DNA from: Bacillus inaquosorum KCTC 13429
Lineage (GTDB): Bacteria > Bacillota > Bacilli > Bacillales > Bacillaceae
Length of the DNA: 64,000 nucleotides
Direction of reading: 5' to 3'
Assembly (NCBI RefSeq): GCF_000332645.1
Contig: NZ_AMXN01000007.1
Span: forward strand, 1 to 64,000
Shown here: positions 42,930-51,303 of the stretch, in pieces
Numbering within the stretch: position 1 is the stretch's first letter
Layout of the letters: each line of letters begins with the position of its first letter
Made by a program: the position numbers and the translations under genes
Notes under the pieces: generated by a model
The model's input: the letters and a program-made list of their open reading frames with translations, nothing else
Told to the model about the DNA's origin: nothing
Database searches by the model: none

Positions 42930-44008
42930 GAAAAAAAATGCTTGCGAGCCTCCAGTGGCGCGCCATCCGCATGACAACGGGAATCAGCCTGCTCCTTTTT
43001 GCCTGCTTGATTTCCTTTATGATGTTTTACTATCGGCTCGATCCGCTTGTTTTGCTGTCGTCAAGCTGGTTTGGAATTCCATTTATCCTGATATTGCTGC
43101 TGATCAGCGTGACGGTCGGTTTTGCCTCAGGGTATATGTACGGCAATCGGCTGAAGACAAGGGTTGATACATTAGTCGAATCGATTTTAACCTTTGAAAA
43201 CGGCAATTTCGCTTATCGAATACCGCCGCTTGGAGATGACGAAATCGGCCTGGCCGCCGATCAGCTGAATGAAATGGCGAAGCGCGTGGAGCTTCAAGTC
43301 GCTTCCTTGCAGAAACTTTCCAATGAACGTGCGGAATGGCAGGCGCAAATGAAGAAGTCGGTTATCTCAGAAGAACGCCAGCGATTGGCAAGAGATCTTC
43401 ATGATGCAGTCAGCCAGCAGCTCTTTGCAATATCGATGATGACATCAGCTGTGTTGGAACACGTCAAGGAAGCTGATGATAAAACGGTCAAGCGGATCAA
43501 GCTGGTCGAGCATATGGCAGGTGAAGCCCAAAATGAAATGAGGGCGCTGCTGCTTCATTTAAGGCCTGTTACCCTTGAAGGAAAAGGACTGAAAGAGGGG
43601 CTTACAGAGCTTTTGGACGAGTTCCGGAAGAAACAGCCGCTTGATATTGAGTGGGATATTCAGGACACGCCGATATCCAAGGGTATGGAAGATCATTTGT
43701 TCAGAATCGTTCAGGAGGCCCTTTCAAACGTATTCAGACATTCAAAAGCCTCAAAAGTATCCGTGATTCTGGGCGTAAAGAACAATCAGCTCCGGCTTAA
43801 GGTTATTGATAACGGAAAAGGCTTTAAAATGGATCAGGTGAAAGCATCCTCATACGGCTTGAACTCTATGAAAGAACGTGCAAGCGAAATCGGCGGGGTC
43901 GCCGAAGTGATTTCAGTAGAAGGGAAAGGCACACAAATCGAAGTGAAGGTTCCGATTTTCCCGGAAGAAAAAGGAGAGAACGAACGTGATTCGAGTATTA
44001 TTGATTGA
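42926..44008 (+). CDS. liaS: Sensor histidine kinase LiaS
   Basis: A 360-residue NarL-group kinase with two N-terminal helices and almost no extracellular loop (an intramembrane-sensing kinase), a HAMP-like linker, HisKA_3 with phosphoacceptor His in SEERQRLARDLHDAVSQQLF (about residue 159), and HATPase with QEALSNVFRHSKAS and DNGKGF. It detects lipid II-cycle inhibition through LiaF and phosphorylates LiaR. ATG 42926 overlaps liaF and the gene end overlaps liaR by 23 bases. Confidence 0.95.
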   Translation: MRKKMLASLQWRAIRMTTGISLLLFACLISFMMFYYRLDPLVLLSSSWFGIPFILILLLISVTVGFASGYMYGNRLKTRVDTLVESILTFENGNFAYRIPPLGDDEIGLAADQLNEMAKRVELQVASLQKLSNERAEWQAQMKKSVISEERQRLARDLHDAVSQQLFAISMMTSAVLEHVKEADDKTVKRIKLVEHMAGEAQNEMRALLLHLRPVTLEGKGLKEGLTELLDEFRKKQPLDIEWDIQDTPISKGMEDHLFRIVQEALSNVFRHSKASKVSVILGVKNNQLRLKVIDNGKGFKMDQVKASSYGLNSMKERASEIGGVAEVISVEGKGTQIEVKVPIFPEEKGENERDSSIID

Positions 44009-44621
44009 TGATCATGAAATGGTCAGAATGGGGCTCGCGGCTTTTTTGGAGGCGCAGCCTGATATTGAAGTCATCGGCGAAGCGTCTGACGGCAGCGAAG
44101 GCGTGCGGCTTGCTGCTGAATTGTCGCCTGATGTCATTTTAATGGATCTTGTCATGGAGGGCATGGATGGCATTGAAGCCACAAAGCAGATTTGCCGAGA
44201 GCTTCCAGATCCGAAAATTATTGTGCTCACAAGCTTCATTGATGATGACAAAGTGTATCCGGTCATTGAAGCGGGCGCGCTCAGCTATCTATTGAAAACC
44301 TCAAAAGCTGCGGAAATCGCCGATGCCATCCGCGCCGCAAGCAAGGGAGAACCTAAGCTGGAATCCAAAGTGGCGGGAAAAGTATTATCCCGGCTGCGCC
44401 ACTCAGGTGAACACGCGCTCCCGCATGAATCACTTACGAAACGGGAGCTCGAAATTCTCTGCCTGATCGCAGAAGGAAAAACAAACAAAGAAATAGGCGA
44501 GGAACTGTTTATCACCATTAAAACAGTCAAAACCCATATCACCAATATTTTATCAAAACTGGATGTCAGTGACCGGACGCAGGCGGCGGTGTATGCACAC
44601 CGAAATCACCTCGTAAAATAG
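43986..44621 (+). CDS. liaR: Response regulator LiaR
   Basis: A 211-residue NarL/LuxR-type regulator. The receiver has acidic residues DD at 8-9, phosphoacceptor Asp54 (VILMDLVMEG) and Thr/Lys motifs (LTSF, LLKTS). The LuxR helix-turn-helix LTKRELEILCLIAEGKTNKEIGEELFITIKTVKTHI occupies the C-terminus. It activates the liaI promoter. The start is a GTG at 43986 after AAAGGAGA within liaS. It is the last gene; convergent gerAC begins only seven bases on, with just a weak AAATAG/CTATTT hairpin between. Confidence 0.95.
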   Translation: MIRVLLIDDHEMVRMGLAAFLEAQPDIEVIGEASDGSEGVRLAAELSPDVILMDLVMEGMDGIEATKQICRELPDPKIIVLTSFIDDDKVYPVIEAGALSYLLKTSKAAEIADAIRAASKGEPKLESKVAGKVLSRLRHSGEHALPHESLTKRELEILCLIAEGKTNKEIGEELFITIKTVKTHITNILSKLDVSDRTQAAVYAHRNHLVK

Positions 44622-44628
44622 GCGTCTG

Positions 44629-45750
44629 CTATTTGTTTGCGCCTTTCGTCCCGAAGTCTCTGACAACCACATTGACCCGGTAGTCTATTTCCGCATTGCT
44701 GAAATAATCATCATCCCATTTTCTTGCAATCTTTTTCCACTTTTGAGGATAATGAATTCTGACCTCGTTTCCCAGCCCGGTGACATCTGCTTTGATATCT
44801 TTCTGCAGTGTGCCTGTAATAAATGCTGTTACTGTTTTGTGTAATCGTTTTTCGACTGTCTTTTCAATATCTTTGATATATGAATCCTTAAATGAATCTT
44901 CATTCGGATTCCAGTCCTCTGATAAACGACCTTCAATATTGCGTGTGACGGTGAATTTGAACTTCCCGTCTTTGTAGTCTGTCTTGATCTTGCGATTGCT
45001 GGAGTAGACTTCATAAGAAAAAAGATTGCCATTATGCCTCATATCAATGACGCCTCCTTCGACAGTGCCTGTAAATAAGTTGATATTTTGAACCTCAACC
45101 GGTGTTAAATTCCGGTTCCATAATTTATTTTTGATGATGGCAGCCCCGTTTATCGCGAGTTTGCCGTTTTCCTTACCGACATGAGGGATGAGGAACGAAT
45201 CGTCAGAGGTCAAGTGTTCTGAGATCTCCCCCAATGTAACAGGCTCCATCATTCTGATCGTTACCGCATTATTCTCTGTCAGATCGTAAATCACATTAGA
45301 TGCGGGTTCGCCTTGATCATTCATTTTAAATATATCCTTAGTTCTGCCATCGGTGACAAAGACGTATGAACTCCTCCTTGTTCCGTTGTCTCTGACAAAC
45401 TGGTTAATGATCGCGTCCATTCCAATATGTTCCGCAATTACGCTCTTGGAAAGCAGAATGAGACGCAAATGCTGTGAAAACGTAGGGTTATGCTTTAATG
45501 CAGATGTTCTCATCATTTGATGGACAGTTTCACCCTTTGTGATTGCAAGCTGTGTCGGATCAGATGAAGAGCCTTCTTTGGAGCTGATTTTTTTCGGGAC
45601 GAGAATCTGCTGTGTCAGTTCTAAATTTTTATCATCCGGCTTGTCTAAACCAACACCGATGATCAGGCTTAATTCCTCAATATTCCGGCTGTCCCAGCAT
45701 CCGGACAGCAATAGGGTGCATATGAACATACTTAAAATCCGGAATTTCAT
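44629..45750 (-). CDS. gerAC: Germinant receptor subunit GerAC (lipoprotein)
   Basis: A 373-residue Ger(x)C-family lipoprotein on the outer face of the spore inner membrane. The signal peptide ends in lipobox LLLSGC (Cys at 18), followed by WDSRNIEELSLIIGVGLDK, typical of the family. It works with GerAA and GerAB to sense L-alanine and trigger germination. The ATG overlaps gerAB by four bases. It is the last gene of the operon, with no strong terminator before liaR. Confidence 0.95.
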   Translation of the reverse strand: MKFRILSMFICTLLLSGCWDSRNIEELSLIIGVGLDKPDDKNLELTQQILVPKKISSKEGSSSDPTQLAITKGETVHQMMRTSALKHNPTFSQHLRLILLSKSVIAEHIGMDAIINQFVRDNGTRRSSYVFVTDGRTKDIFKMNDQGEPASNVIYDLTENNAVTIRMMEPVTLGEISEHLTSDDSFLIPHVGKENGKLAINGAAIIKNKLWNRNLTPVEVQNINLFTGTVEGGVIDMRHNGNLFSYEVYSSNRKIKTDYKDGKFKFTVTRNIEGRLSEDWNPNEDSFKDSYIKDIEKTVEKRLHKTVTAFITGTLQKDIKADVTGLGNEVRIHYPQKWKKIARKWDDDYFSNAEIDYRVNVVVRDFGTKGANK

Positions 45751-46844
45751 TTTGCTGAAATCCTCCTTTTGAGAGCTACAATGAAAAAGAGAATGAAGGG
45801 AAGCAGAAACACGCCGATGAAAATGTATCCGAGATAATCGCTGTACATCATGACCTGATTGGAGTCATCCGGCCAGAGGGAAAAATAATAGACAGCCGCG
45901 CCGATGAGCATCATGCTTTTTTTAGTTGATAATCCGAACGTCTTCTTCAGTCCGTTAGCGGCAAAATATCCGTAAATGACAAACGTTGTGAAAAATTGAA
46001 TGATCCAGACGATCAGTAAAAACGATTCAAACCGTTCAATGAATATGCCTTTGAGTTCAAAGGACTGAAAGAGAGAAATGGTAGGCCAGATCAGTGTTTT
46101 GACCTCGGGAGCCGTTAAAGCCCCGACAACGATGATATACGTAAGGATATATAATACAATCGGAATCAAAAATCCTATAGATGCATATCGGAATGTGTAT
46201 TTCTTTTTCTTCATATGTTCAGGAAGAAACAGCATCACTTCCATTCCTAAAAAAGAGATGGAAACAACAGTTAGCGAGTTCGCAATGGGGCCAAGGCCTT
46301 CACCTAAAACAGGGCGTAAATTATTGATGTCAAAAATTTTAAAACTGATCCCAAACACAATCAGCAAAATAATAATCGTCACTGTTAAATAAAAGGGAAA
46401 CAGCCGCGAAACATCACTGAGCCCCCCAACGATTAAATAGATGCCGCAGCAGATAAACGTTAAAATAATAATCTGAATCGGTGTTCTCTCAAGCAGGAAA
46501 AACTTCACCATTTCAGCCATCGCCCTGGTTTCAAAACTGGCCACTCCGATAAAATAGCAGGAGATCAAAAGCCCTATGATGCTGCCAATCCATTTCCCAA
46601 GGCCTTCCCGCAAATACTCAAACAGTGAGGGATATTGATGTTTTTTCTGAATGAGCGTGTTTAAATAAATGAAAAAAATGAAAATGACACCTTCTAATAT
46701 CAGCACAATCCAGCCGTCAGGAGTATTACCCTTGGTGGTCAGCGCTCGGGGCAATGTTAAAAGACCGGCCCCGAGCATTGTATTTGCAACAACAGAAATA
46801 CCTTGAAAGGTATTAAGTTTCAGTGGAGTCTGTTTTTGGCTCAT
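45747..46844 (-). CDS. gerAB: Germinant receptor subunit GerAB (membrane permease-like)
   Basis: A 365-residue protein of the spore-germination APC-like transporter family with ten helices. The first helix carries TFQGISVVANTMLGAGLLTLPRAL, with unwound Gly residues as in amino acid permeases; it contains the alanine-binding site of the GerA receptor. The frame opens at 46901, but the ATG at 46844 (MSQKQTPLKL) is the family start and overlaps gerAA by 32 bases. Confidence 0.95.
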   Translation of the reverse strand: MSQKQTPLKLNTFQGISVVANTMLGAGLLTLPRALTTKGNTPDGWIVLILEGVIFIFFIYLNTLIQKKHQYPSLFEYLREGLGKWIGSIIGLLISCYFIGVASFETRAMAEMVKFFLLERTPIQIIILTFICCGIYLIVGGLSDVSRLFPFYLTVTIIILLIVFGISFKIFDINNLRPVLGEGLGPIANSLTVVSISFLGMEVMLFLPEHMKKKKYTFRYASIGFLIPIVLYILTYIIVVGALTAPEVKTLIWPTISLFQSFELKGIFIERFESFLLIVWIIQFFTTFVIYGYFAANGLKKTFGLSTKKSMMLIGAAVYYFSLWPDDSNQVMMYSDYLGYIFIGVFLLPFILFFIVALKRRISAK

Positions 46845-48261
46845 TTGGATTATTCGCCTCTTTTGGTTTGTTTTTAATTGGTAGACGGATAATGGAATCA
46901 TCTGTATTTTTCAGACTGAAGAATCCATTAGGCGAAAAATACGGAGATCCAAAGCTCGTTTGTCTCGTTAGGTGCGTATAAACGACCAGCATAAATAAAA
47001 TAATCCCGTACAGCCCGAGTATTGCGGCTGAAAACATCGAAATAAAACGCAGCACGCGGAAAGACAGACCCATTCCGTATTGGGGAACGGTAAAGGATGC
47101 TAGGGCAATGACACTGACAACGATAACCATAATCGAACTGACAAGGTTGGCTTCTACAGCTGCCTGTCCGATGACAACGCCCCCGACGAGACCAATCGTC
47201 TGGCCGAGCGGATTGGGGAGGCGCAGCCCGGCTTCTCTTAGCAGCTCGATTGTCACTTCCATCAGCAAGGCTTCAAATATCGGCGGAAACGGCACGTTTT
47301 CCCTGTTTGCCGAAATCGTAACGGCGAGTGCGGTCGGCAGCAGCCCTTGATGGAATGACACGAGTGCGATATAAATCGATGACAAAAACAAGGTGATAAA
47401 GATAGAAGCGAAACGCAGCGACCGGATAAGAGATGCTGAAATCCAGCGTTCATAGTAGTCATCCGGGGACTGCATCAGTATGCCGAGAGAAACCGGGACC
47501 AGCAGCACAAATGGTGAACTGTCGACCAAAATGGCCACACGGCCGTTAAACAGGGCCGACGATACCTTGTCAGGCCTTTCCGTATTTTGAATCTGCGGAA
47601 ACGGCGAGTATTTATTATCTTCAATGAGCTCCTCAAGCGTTCCGCTGTCCTGGATATCCTCCAGCTGGACATTTTTAAGCCGCGCCTTCACTTCTTTTAT
47701 GACGGAATTTTTTGCTTTCCCTTCAATATACATAATGGCCGCCGGCTTCAGCTTGTTTTGGCCGATCATGATTTTTTTGGTGATTAATTTCGGATGAGAG
47801 GTTCTTTGTCTGATCAGAGCGAGATTTGTATTGAGATCTTCTACAAACGCGACTTTTGGGCCGCGAACCACTTTTTCAGTTGTCGGCTCTGCCAGGCTTC
47901 TTGTTTTTTTCTTTCCTGTAGACAGAATATAGACTTTGTCCAATCCGTTGATAAACACAGCACAATTGCCGCTGAGAATGGACTCGATCGTTTTTTTTAC
48001 GGTTTCAACGGGTCTCGCGTCAAGCTGGTCAAGGCGTTTTTTGACTTGGTCAAGCGTCAGGGTCTCCTCATCTTTGATTAAGGTTTTAATCGAATCTGAA
48101 ACCTTCTTCTGATCATTCAGCTCACTAAAATAGAGATAGTAAAAAACAAGCCCGTTGGCGAGCATTTTTTTGTTTTTTACGAGATCGTCGTTTTCTTTTA
48201 ATTTTGGAAGCACCAATGCTAAATTATCGTGTATATATTCCTTAAATTCTGTTTGTTCCAA
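46813..48261 (-). CDS. gerAA: Germinant receptor subunit GerAA
   Basis: A 482-residue GerA-family protein: a hydrophilic N-terminal domain (about 1-240), five or six membrane helices carrying FRVAILVDSSPFVLLVPVS-like and PNPLGQTIGLVGGVVIGQAAVEANLVS, and a hydrophilic tail. With GerAB and GerAC it forms the L-alanine germinant receptor and probably a ligand-gated channel. The GTG at 48270 is part of the ribosome binding site GAGGTG, so TTG at 48261 (MEQTEFKEY) is the start. It is first in the operon, normally forespore-specific. Confidence 0.93.
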   Translation of the reverse strand: MEQTEFKEYIHDNLALVLPKLKENDDLVKNKKMLANGLVFYYLYFSELNDQKKVSDSIKTLIKDEETLTLDQVKKRLDQLDARPVETVKKTIESILSGNCAVFINGLDKVYILSTGKKKTRSLAEPTTEKVVRGPKVAFVEDLNTNLALIRQRTSHPKLITKKIMIGQNKLKPAAIMYIEGKAKNSVIKEVKARLKNVQLEDIQDSGTLEELIEDNKYSPFPQIQNTERPDKVSSALFNGRVAILVDSSPFVLLVPVSLGILMQSPDDYYERWISASLIRSLRFASIFITLFLSSIYIALVSFHQGLLPTALAVTISANRENVPFPPIFEALLMEVTIELLREAGLRLPNPLGQTIGLVGGVVIGQAAVEANLVSSIMVIVVSVIALASFTVPQYGMGLSFRVLRFISMFSAAILGLYGIILFMLVVYTHLTRQTSFGSPYFSPNGFFSLKNTDDSIIRLPIKNKPKEANNPNEPKTDSTET

Positions 48262-48378
48262 CGAGGTCACCTCTTATCCAAAACCTTAGTAGAGGTTATC
48301 TTTTCCTGTTAAAAAAATGATATACTGTGTTACAGTATTTCATGGCAGCAGTTTTTTTATGAAAGCGGAGGAAATGAA

Positions 48379-48564
48379 GTGGCACAGGTAAGGCTTGCAG
48401 GAAAACAAGAAGAAATCGAACAGCTCATCAGATCATTTGAAAAGCATTATGATGTCTCCTATACATCAAAGGAGTACGGCAGGACGAATCCGAAGTACAA
48501 ATATTCAAAGGATTCCCGCGTATATCTTGAATTAAAATTAAAATCTGCCAAGATCGAAAAATAA
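48379..48564 (+). CDS. Small basic protein of unknown function (61 aa)
   Basis: A 61-residue basic protein beginning MAQVRLAGKQEEIEQLI and ending LELKLKSAKIEK, with a Lys/Tyr-rich middle. Its form (short alpha/beta unit ending in a strand rich in Tyr/Leu/Lys) resembles small Bacillus proteins of the DUF3970 type; I do not assign a function. The start is GTG at 48379 with GCGGAGGA upstream. A TATACTG sequence upstream may give a promoter. The citG SigH promoter begins right at its stop codon. Confidence 0.7.
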   Translation: MAQVRLAGKQEEIEQLIRSFEKHYDVSYTSKEYGRTNPKYKYSKDSRVYLELKLKSAKIEK

Positions 48565-48566
48565 AA

Positions 48567-48591
48567 AGGATTTTTTATATCACTGGCGAAT
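48567..48591 (+). promoter_or_regulatory. SigH-type promoter (P2) of citG
   Basis: AGGATTT (48567-48573), a 14-base spacer and GAAT (48588-48591) match the SigH consensus. It starts three bases after the stop of the preceding small ORF and ends 39 bases before the citG start. citG of B. subtilis is known to have a SigH-dependent promoter active at the start of sporulation. Confidence 0.8.
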
Positions 48592-48630
48592 TATGATCTA
48601 TTGAAGCAACCGTTATGGAGGGATACATAA

Positions 48631-50019
48631 ATGGAATACAGAATTGAACGAGACACCATGGGAGAAGTAAAAGTTCCTGCTGATAAATTTTGGGGCGCCC
48701 AAACACAGCGAAGCAAGGAGAACTTTAAGATCGGTTCTGAAAAAATGCCGATGCGAGTTGTGAAGGCGTTTGCAATATTAAAACGAAGCACAGCGCTCGC
48801 TAATAAACGCCTCGGCAATCTGGATGCGGAAAAAGCGGAAGCGATTGCAGCGGTTTGTGATGATGTGCTCAAAGGCAAATACGATGACAACTTCCCGCTT
48901 GTCGTATGGCAGACCGGAAGCGGCACACAAAGCAACATGAACATGAACGAAGTGGTGGCCAACCGCGCTACTGCTTTATTAAAAGAAAAGAACTCTGATC
49001 AAACGATTCATCCAAATGATGACGTGAACCGCAGCCAAAGCTCAAACGACACATTCCCGACTGCGATGCACGTTGCTGCCGTTTTGGCTGTTTACGAGCA
49101 GCTTGTGCCGGCGCTTGACCAGCTTCGCAGCACATTGGATGAAAAAGCGAAAGCATACAATGATATTGTCAAAATCGGACGCACGCACCTTCAGGATGCT
49201 ACGCCTCTGACGCTTGGACAGGAAATCAGCGGATGGGTGTACATGCTGGATCGTTCGAAGGAAATGATTCTAGAAGCGACAGACAAAATGCGCGCGCTTG
49301 CAATCGGCGGAACGGCTGTCGGTACGGGAATCAACGCTCACCCAGAGTTTGGAGAGCTTGTCTCAGAAGAAATCACAAAACTGACCGGCCAAACGTTCAG
49401 CAGCTCGCCGAATAAATTCCACGCGCTGACAAGCCATGACGAAATTACTTATGCGCATGGCGCATTAAAAGCGCTTGCGGCTGACTTAATGAAAATCGCC
49501 AACGATGTCAGATGGCTTGCAAGCGGACCTCGCTGCGGCATCGGGGAGATTGTCATCCCAGAAAATGAGCCGGGCAGCTCCATTATGCCTGGTAAAGTCA
49601 ATCCGACACAAAGTGAAGCATTGACAATGATCGCAGCGCAAATTATGGGGAACGATGCGACAATCGGCTTTGCGGCAAGTCAGGGTAACTTTGAACTGAA
49701 CGTGTTTAAGCCTGTGATTATTTACAACTTCCTGCAGTCTGTGCAGCTGCTGAGTGACGGCATGAATTCATTCCATGATAAATGTGCTGTCGGTATTGAG
49801 CCAGATAAAGAAACCATCCAGGAAAACCTGTCAAATTCATTAATGCTTGTTACGGCGCTGAATCCGCATATCGGATATGAAAACGCGGCGAAAATCGCCA
49901 AGCTTGCCCATAAAGAGGGATTGACGCTGAAAGAAGCGGCATTGAAGCTTGAATTGCTGACAGAGGAGCAATTTAACGAAATGGTTAAACCGGAAGATAT
50001 GGTAAAGCCAAAGGCGTAA
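48631..50019 (+). CDS. citG: Class II fumarase CitG (FumC)
   Basis: A 462-residue fumarase that interconverts fumarate and malate in the TCA cycle. The superfamily signature [16 protein letters not shown] (about residue 315, catalytic Ser) is intact, as are [23 protein letters not shown] and [16 protein letters not shown], which build the tetrameric active site. The ATG at 48631 follows GGAGGG. It is monocistronic, with a SigH-type promoter upstream and a weak bidirectional hairpin toward yuxN. Confidence 0.96.
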   Translation: MEYRIERDTMGEVKVPADKFWGAQTQRSKENFKIGSEKMPMRVVKAFAILKRSTALANKRLGNLDAEKAEAIAAVCDDVLKGKYDDNFPLVVWQTGSGTQSNMNMNEVVANRATALLKEKNSDQTIHPNDDVNRSQSSNDTFPTAMHVAAVLAVYEQLVPALDQLRSTLDEKAKAYNDIVKIGRTHLQDATPLTLGQEISGWVYMLDRSKEMILEATDKMRALAIGGTAVGTGINAHPEFGELVSEEITKLTGQTFSSSPNKFHALTSHDEITYAHGALKALAADLMKIANDVRWLASGPRCGIGEIVIPENEPGSSIMPGKVNPTQSEALTMIAAQIMGNDATIGFAASQGNFELNVFKPVIIYNFLQSVQLLSDGMNSFHDKCAVGIEPDKETIQENLSNSLMLVTALNPHIGYENAAKIAKLAHKEGLTLKEAALKLELLTEEQFNEMVKPEDMVKPKA

Positions 50020-50030
50020 TAGAAAGAAAA

Positions 50031-50055
50031 AACGGCTGCTTTTAAAGCAGCCGTT
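50031..50055 (+). terminator. Hairpin terminator between citG and yuxN
   Basis: AACGGCTGCT/AGCAGCCGTT stem, with AAAAA before and TCTTCT after. It is stronger as a terminator for the minus-strand yuxN (U-run from the A tract at 50026-50030) than for citG. Confidence 0.75.
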
Positions 50056-50058
50056 CTT

Positions 50059-50943
50059 CTAAATATGTTGCTGTTTTAATAGATATTTAAGCTGCTCCGC
50101 ATCTTTGGCAAGAGCTTCAGACTCCGTCAGATTATGGATCATTCCTTTTATGATCGCCAGCTTCGGTGTTTTTTTCTTCATTTCTGCTTCAAGTATGTCC
50201 AAGCTCTCCGATAATTCAAGAGAGGAGTTTGTGTTTAAGCTGTTTATTTTGTCACGAAGGCTTTTCACAATCGATTCAGTCAGCGGGTCAGGCCGTCCGT
50301 GCGTAAGAGGCCCAAATAAAGAGCTTGCCTCTTCCAATGTGATGAAAGGCTTATCGTTTCGTTCAGACATGCCTTTTACCATATCATCAATTCTATTAAT
50401 AATGATATCAGCTAATTGATCCGGCTTCACATTGTACCCGAGCAAAATCATGCTTTCCAGGTAAATCTGGCTGATGCCCTCTATTAAAAAACAAAGCTCT
50501 GCAGTATACGGTTCCGCCTTTTTTCCGTAAATGTTCAGCAGGCTGTCGATATGAAATTGAAGTGAGGACTGGCGGATTTTTTTTGCGCATTGCTCCACTT
50601 CCTCTGTGTAAGGCAGAGAACCTTCCTTCATCTGCATGCTGATAAAATCCTTGTGTTCAAGGATGTTTTCATAGAGCACGGTCAGCTGTTTGCGGTAAGC
50701 CGTTCTGGGGCTGTCGCCCTTCGTTTTAATATTTAAAATTCGGGTAAACGTTTTATCATAATAGTAGTTCAGCATAGAGAGAAGAAGCGCTTCTTTCGAA
50801 GGAAAATAAATATAAAAAGCGCCTTTAGATATTTTGCATTCTTTTGCGATTTCCTGTACTGATGTTGAGTTGTATCCTTTTTGGGCAAACAGTTTTAAGG
50901 CTGTTTCAATAATCAGCTTTTCTTTTTCCTTCAATGGTTCCAC
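50059..50943 (-). CDS. yuxN: TetR-family regulator YuxN
   Basis: A 294-residue TetR/AcrR-type regulator. The N-terminal helix-turn-helix LIIETALKLFAQKGYNSTSVQEIAKECKISKGAFYIYFPSKEAL is canonical. The helical ligand domain (about 60-200) is followed by an unusually long C-terminal extension of about 90 residues. It resembles repressors of efflux or fatty-acid genes; the ligand is unknown. A palindrome TGACCATATAGTCA lies 32 bases upstream, and a related one precedes the divergent 54-aa gene, so it probably controls both. Confidence 0.87.
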   Translation of the reverse strand: MEPLKEKEKLIIETALKLFAQKGYNSTSVQEIAKECKISKGAFYIYFPSKEALLLSMLNYYYDKTFTRILNIKTKGDSPRTAYRKQLTVLYENILEHKDFISMQMKEGSLPYTEEVEQCAKKIRQSSLQFHIDSLLNIYGKKAEPYTAELCFLIEGISQIYLESMILLGYNVKPDQLADIIINRIDDMVKGMSERNDKPFITLEEASSLFGPLTHGRPDPLTESIVKSLRDKINSLNTNSSLELSESLDILEAEMKKKTPKLAIIKGMIHNLTESEALAKDAEQLKYLLKQQHI

Positions 50944-50974
50944 CCTTTCGGAGCCCGGAGGCCTTCATAGGATA

Positions 50975-50988
50975 TGACCATATAGTCA
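50975..50988. promoter_or_regulatory. Candidate YuxN operator upstream of yuxN
   Basis: TGACCATATAGTCA has inverted TGAC/GTCA half-sites (TGAC-N6-GTCA), 32 bases before the yuxN start. The same half-sites and spacing recur at 51062-51075. Confidence 0.55.
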
Positions 50989-51061
50989 CACCTTCTGTTA
51001 TAAAATTAACCTTATTGTAACTTGTTTTTTTATCATGTATTATTTATATTATAAATTGAGA

Positions 51062-51075
51062 TGACCGAACGGTCA
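51062..51075. promoter_or_regulatory. Candidate YuxN operator upstream of the 54-aa gene
   Basis: TGACCGAACGGTCA is a perfect inverted repeat (TGACCG/CGGTCA) typical of TetR-family sites. It lies 27 bases before the small gene start and just after its A/T-rich -10 region (51045-51055), where a repressor would block initiation. Confidence 0.65.
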
Positions 51076-51102
51076 AAGCTCAAGCGAAAGGGTGAATCTA
51101 GA

Positions 51103-51267
51103 ATGAGAGAATTGGACGAAATGATCAGCCGCTTGCGAAACAGAGGAATCAAAGTGGAGAAAGTCAAATATCCGAAGCAGACCTTGTCAGAGAAAAAATG
51201 GGTTCATCAATGCAAACAGCCGCTCAAAACAAATTACAGAGACTTTAACGGCTATTCTTTCACATAA
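51103..51267 (+). CDS. Small basic protein of unknown function (54 aa), divergent from yuxN
   Basis: A 54-residue basic protein: an N-terminal helix MRELDEMISRLRNRGIKVEKV, then a Lys/Gln-rich part ending YRDFNGYSFT. There is no membrane segment or Cys cluster, and I do not recognise the family. The frame opens at 51061, but ATG 51103 has AAAGGGTG upstream and the longer form would put the operator inside the gene. Its promoter region holds a palindrome matching that before yuxN. It ends at a terminator shared with cssS. Confidence 0.72.
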   Translation: MRELDEMISRLRNRGIKVEKVKYPKQTLSEKKWVHQCKQPLKTNYRDFNGYSFT

Positions 51268-51270
51268 AAA

Positions 51271-51303
51271 AATAGACTGCAAAAACATCTACAGTCTATT
51301 TTG
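51271..51303 (+). terminator. Bidirectional terminator between the 54-aa gene and cssS
   Basis: AATAGACTG/CAGTCTATT stem flanked by A and T runs; it overlaps the cssS stop codon. Confidence 0.85.

Noticed and set aside
44609-44632. Terminator between liaR and gerAC
   Set aside because: Only a 6-bp AAATAG/CTATTT stem is present with no strong U-run; too weak to list as a terminator.
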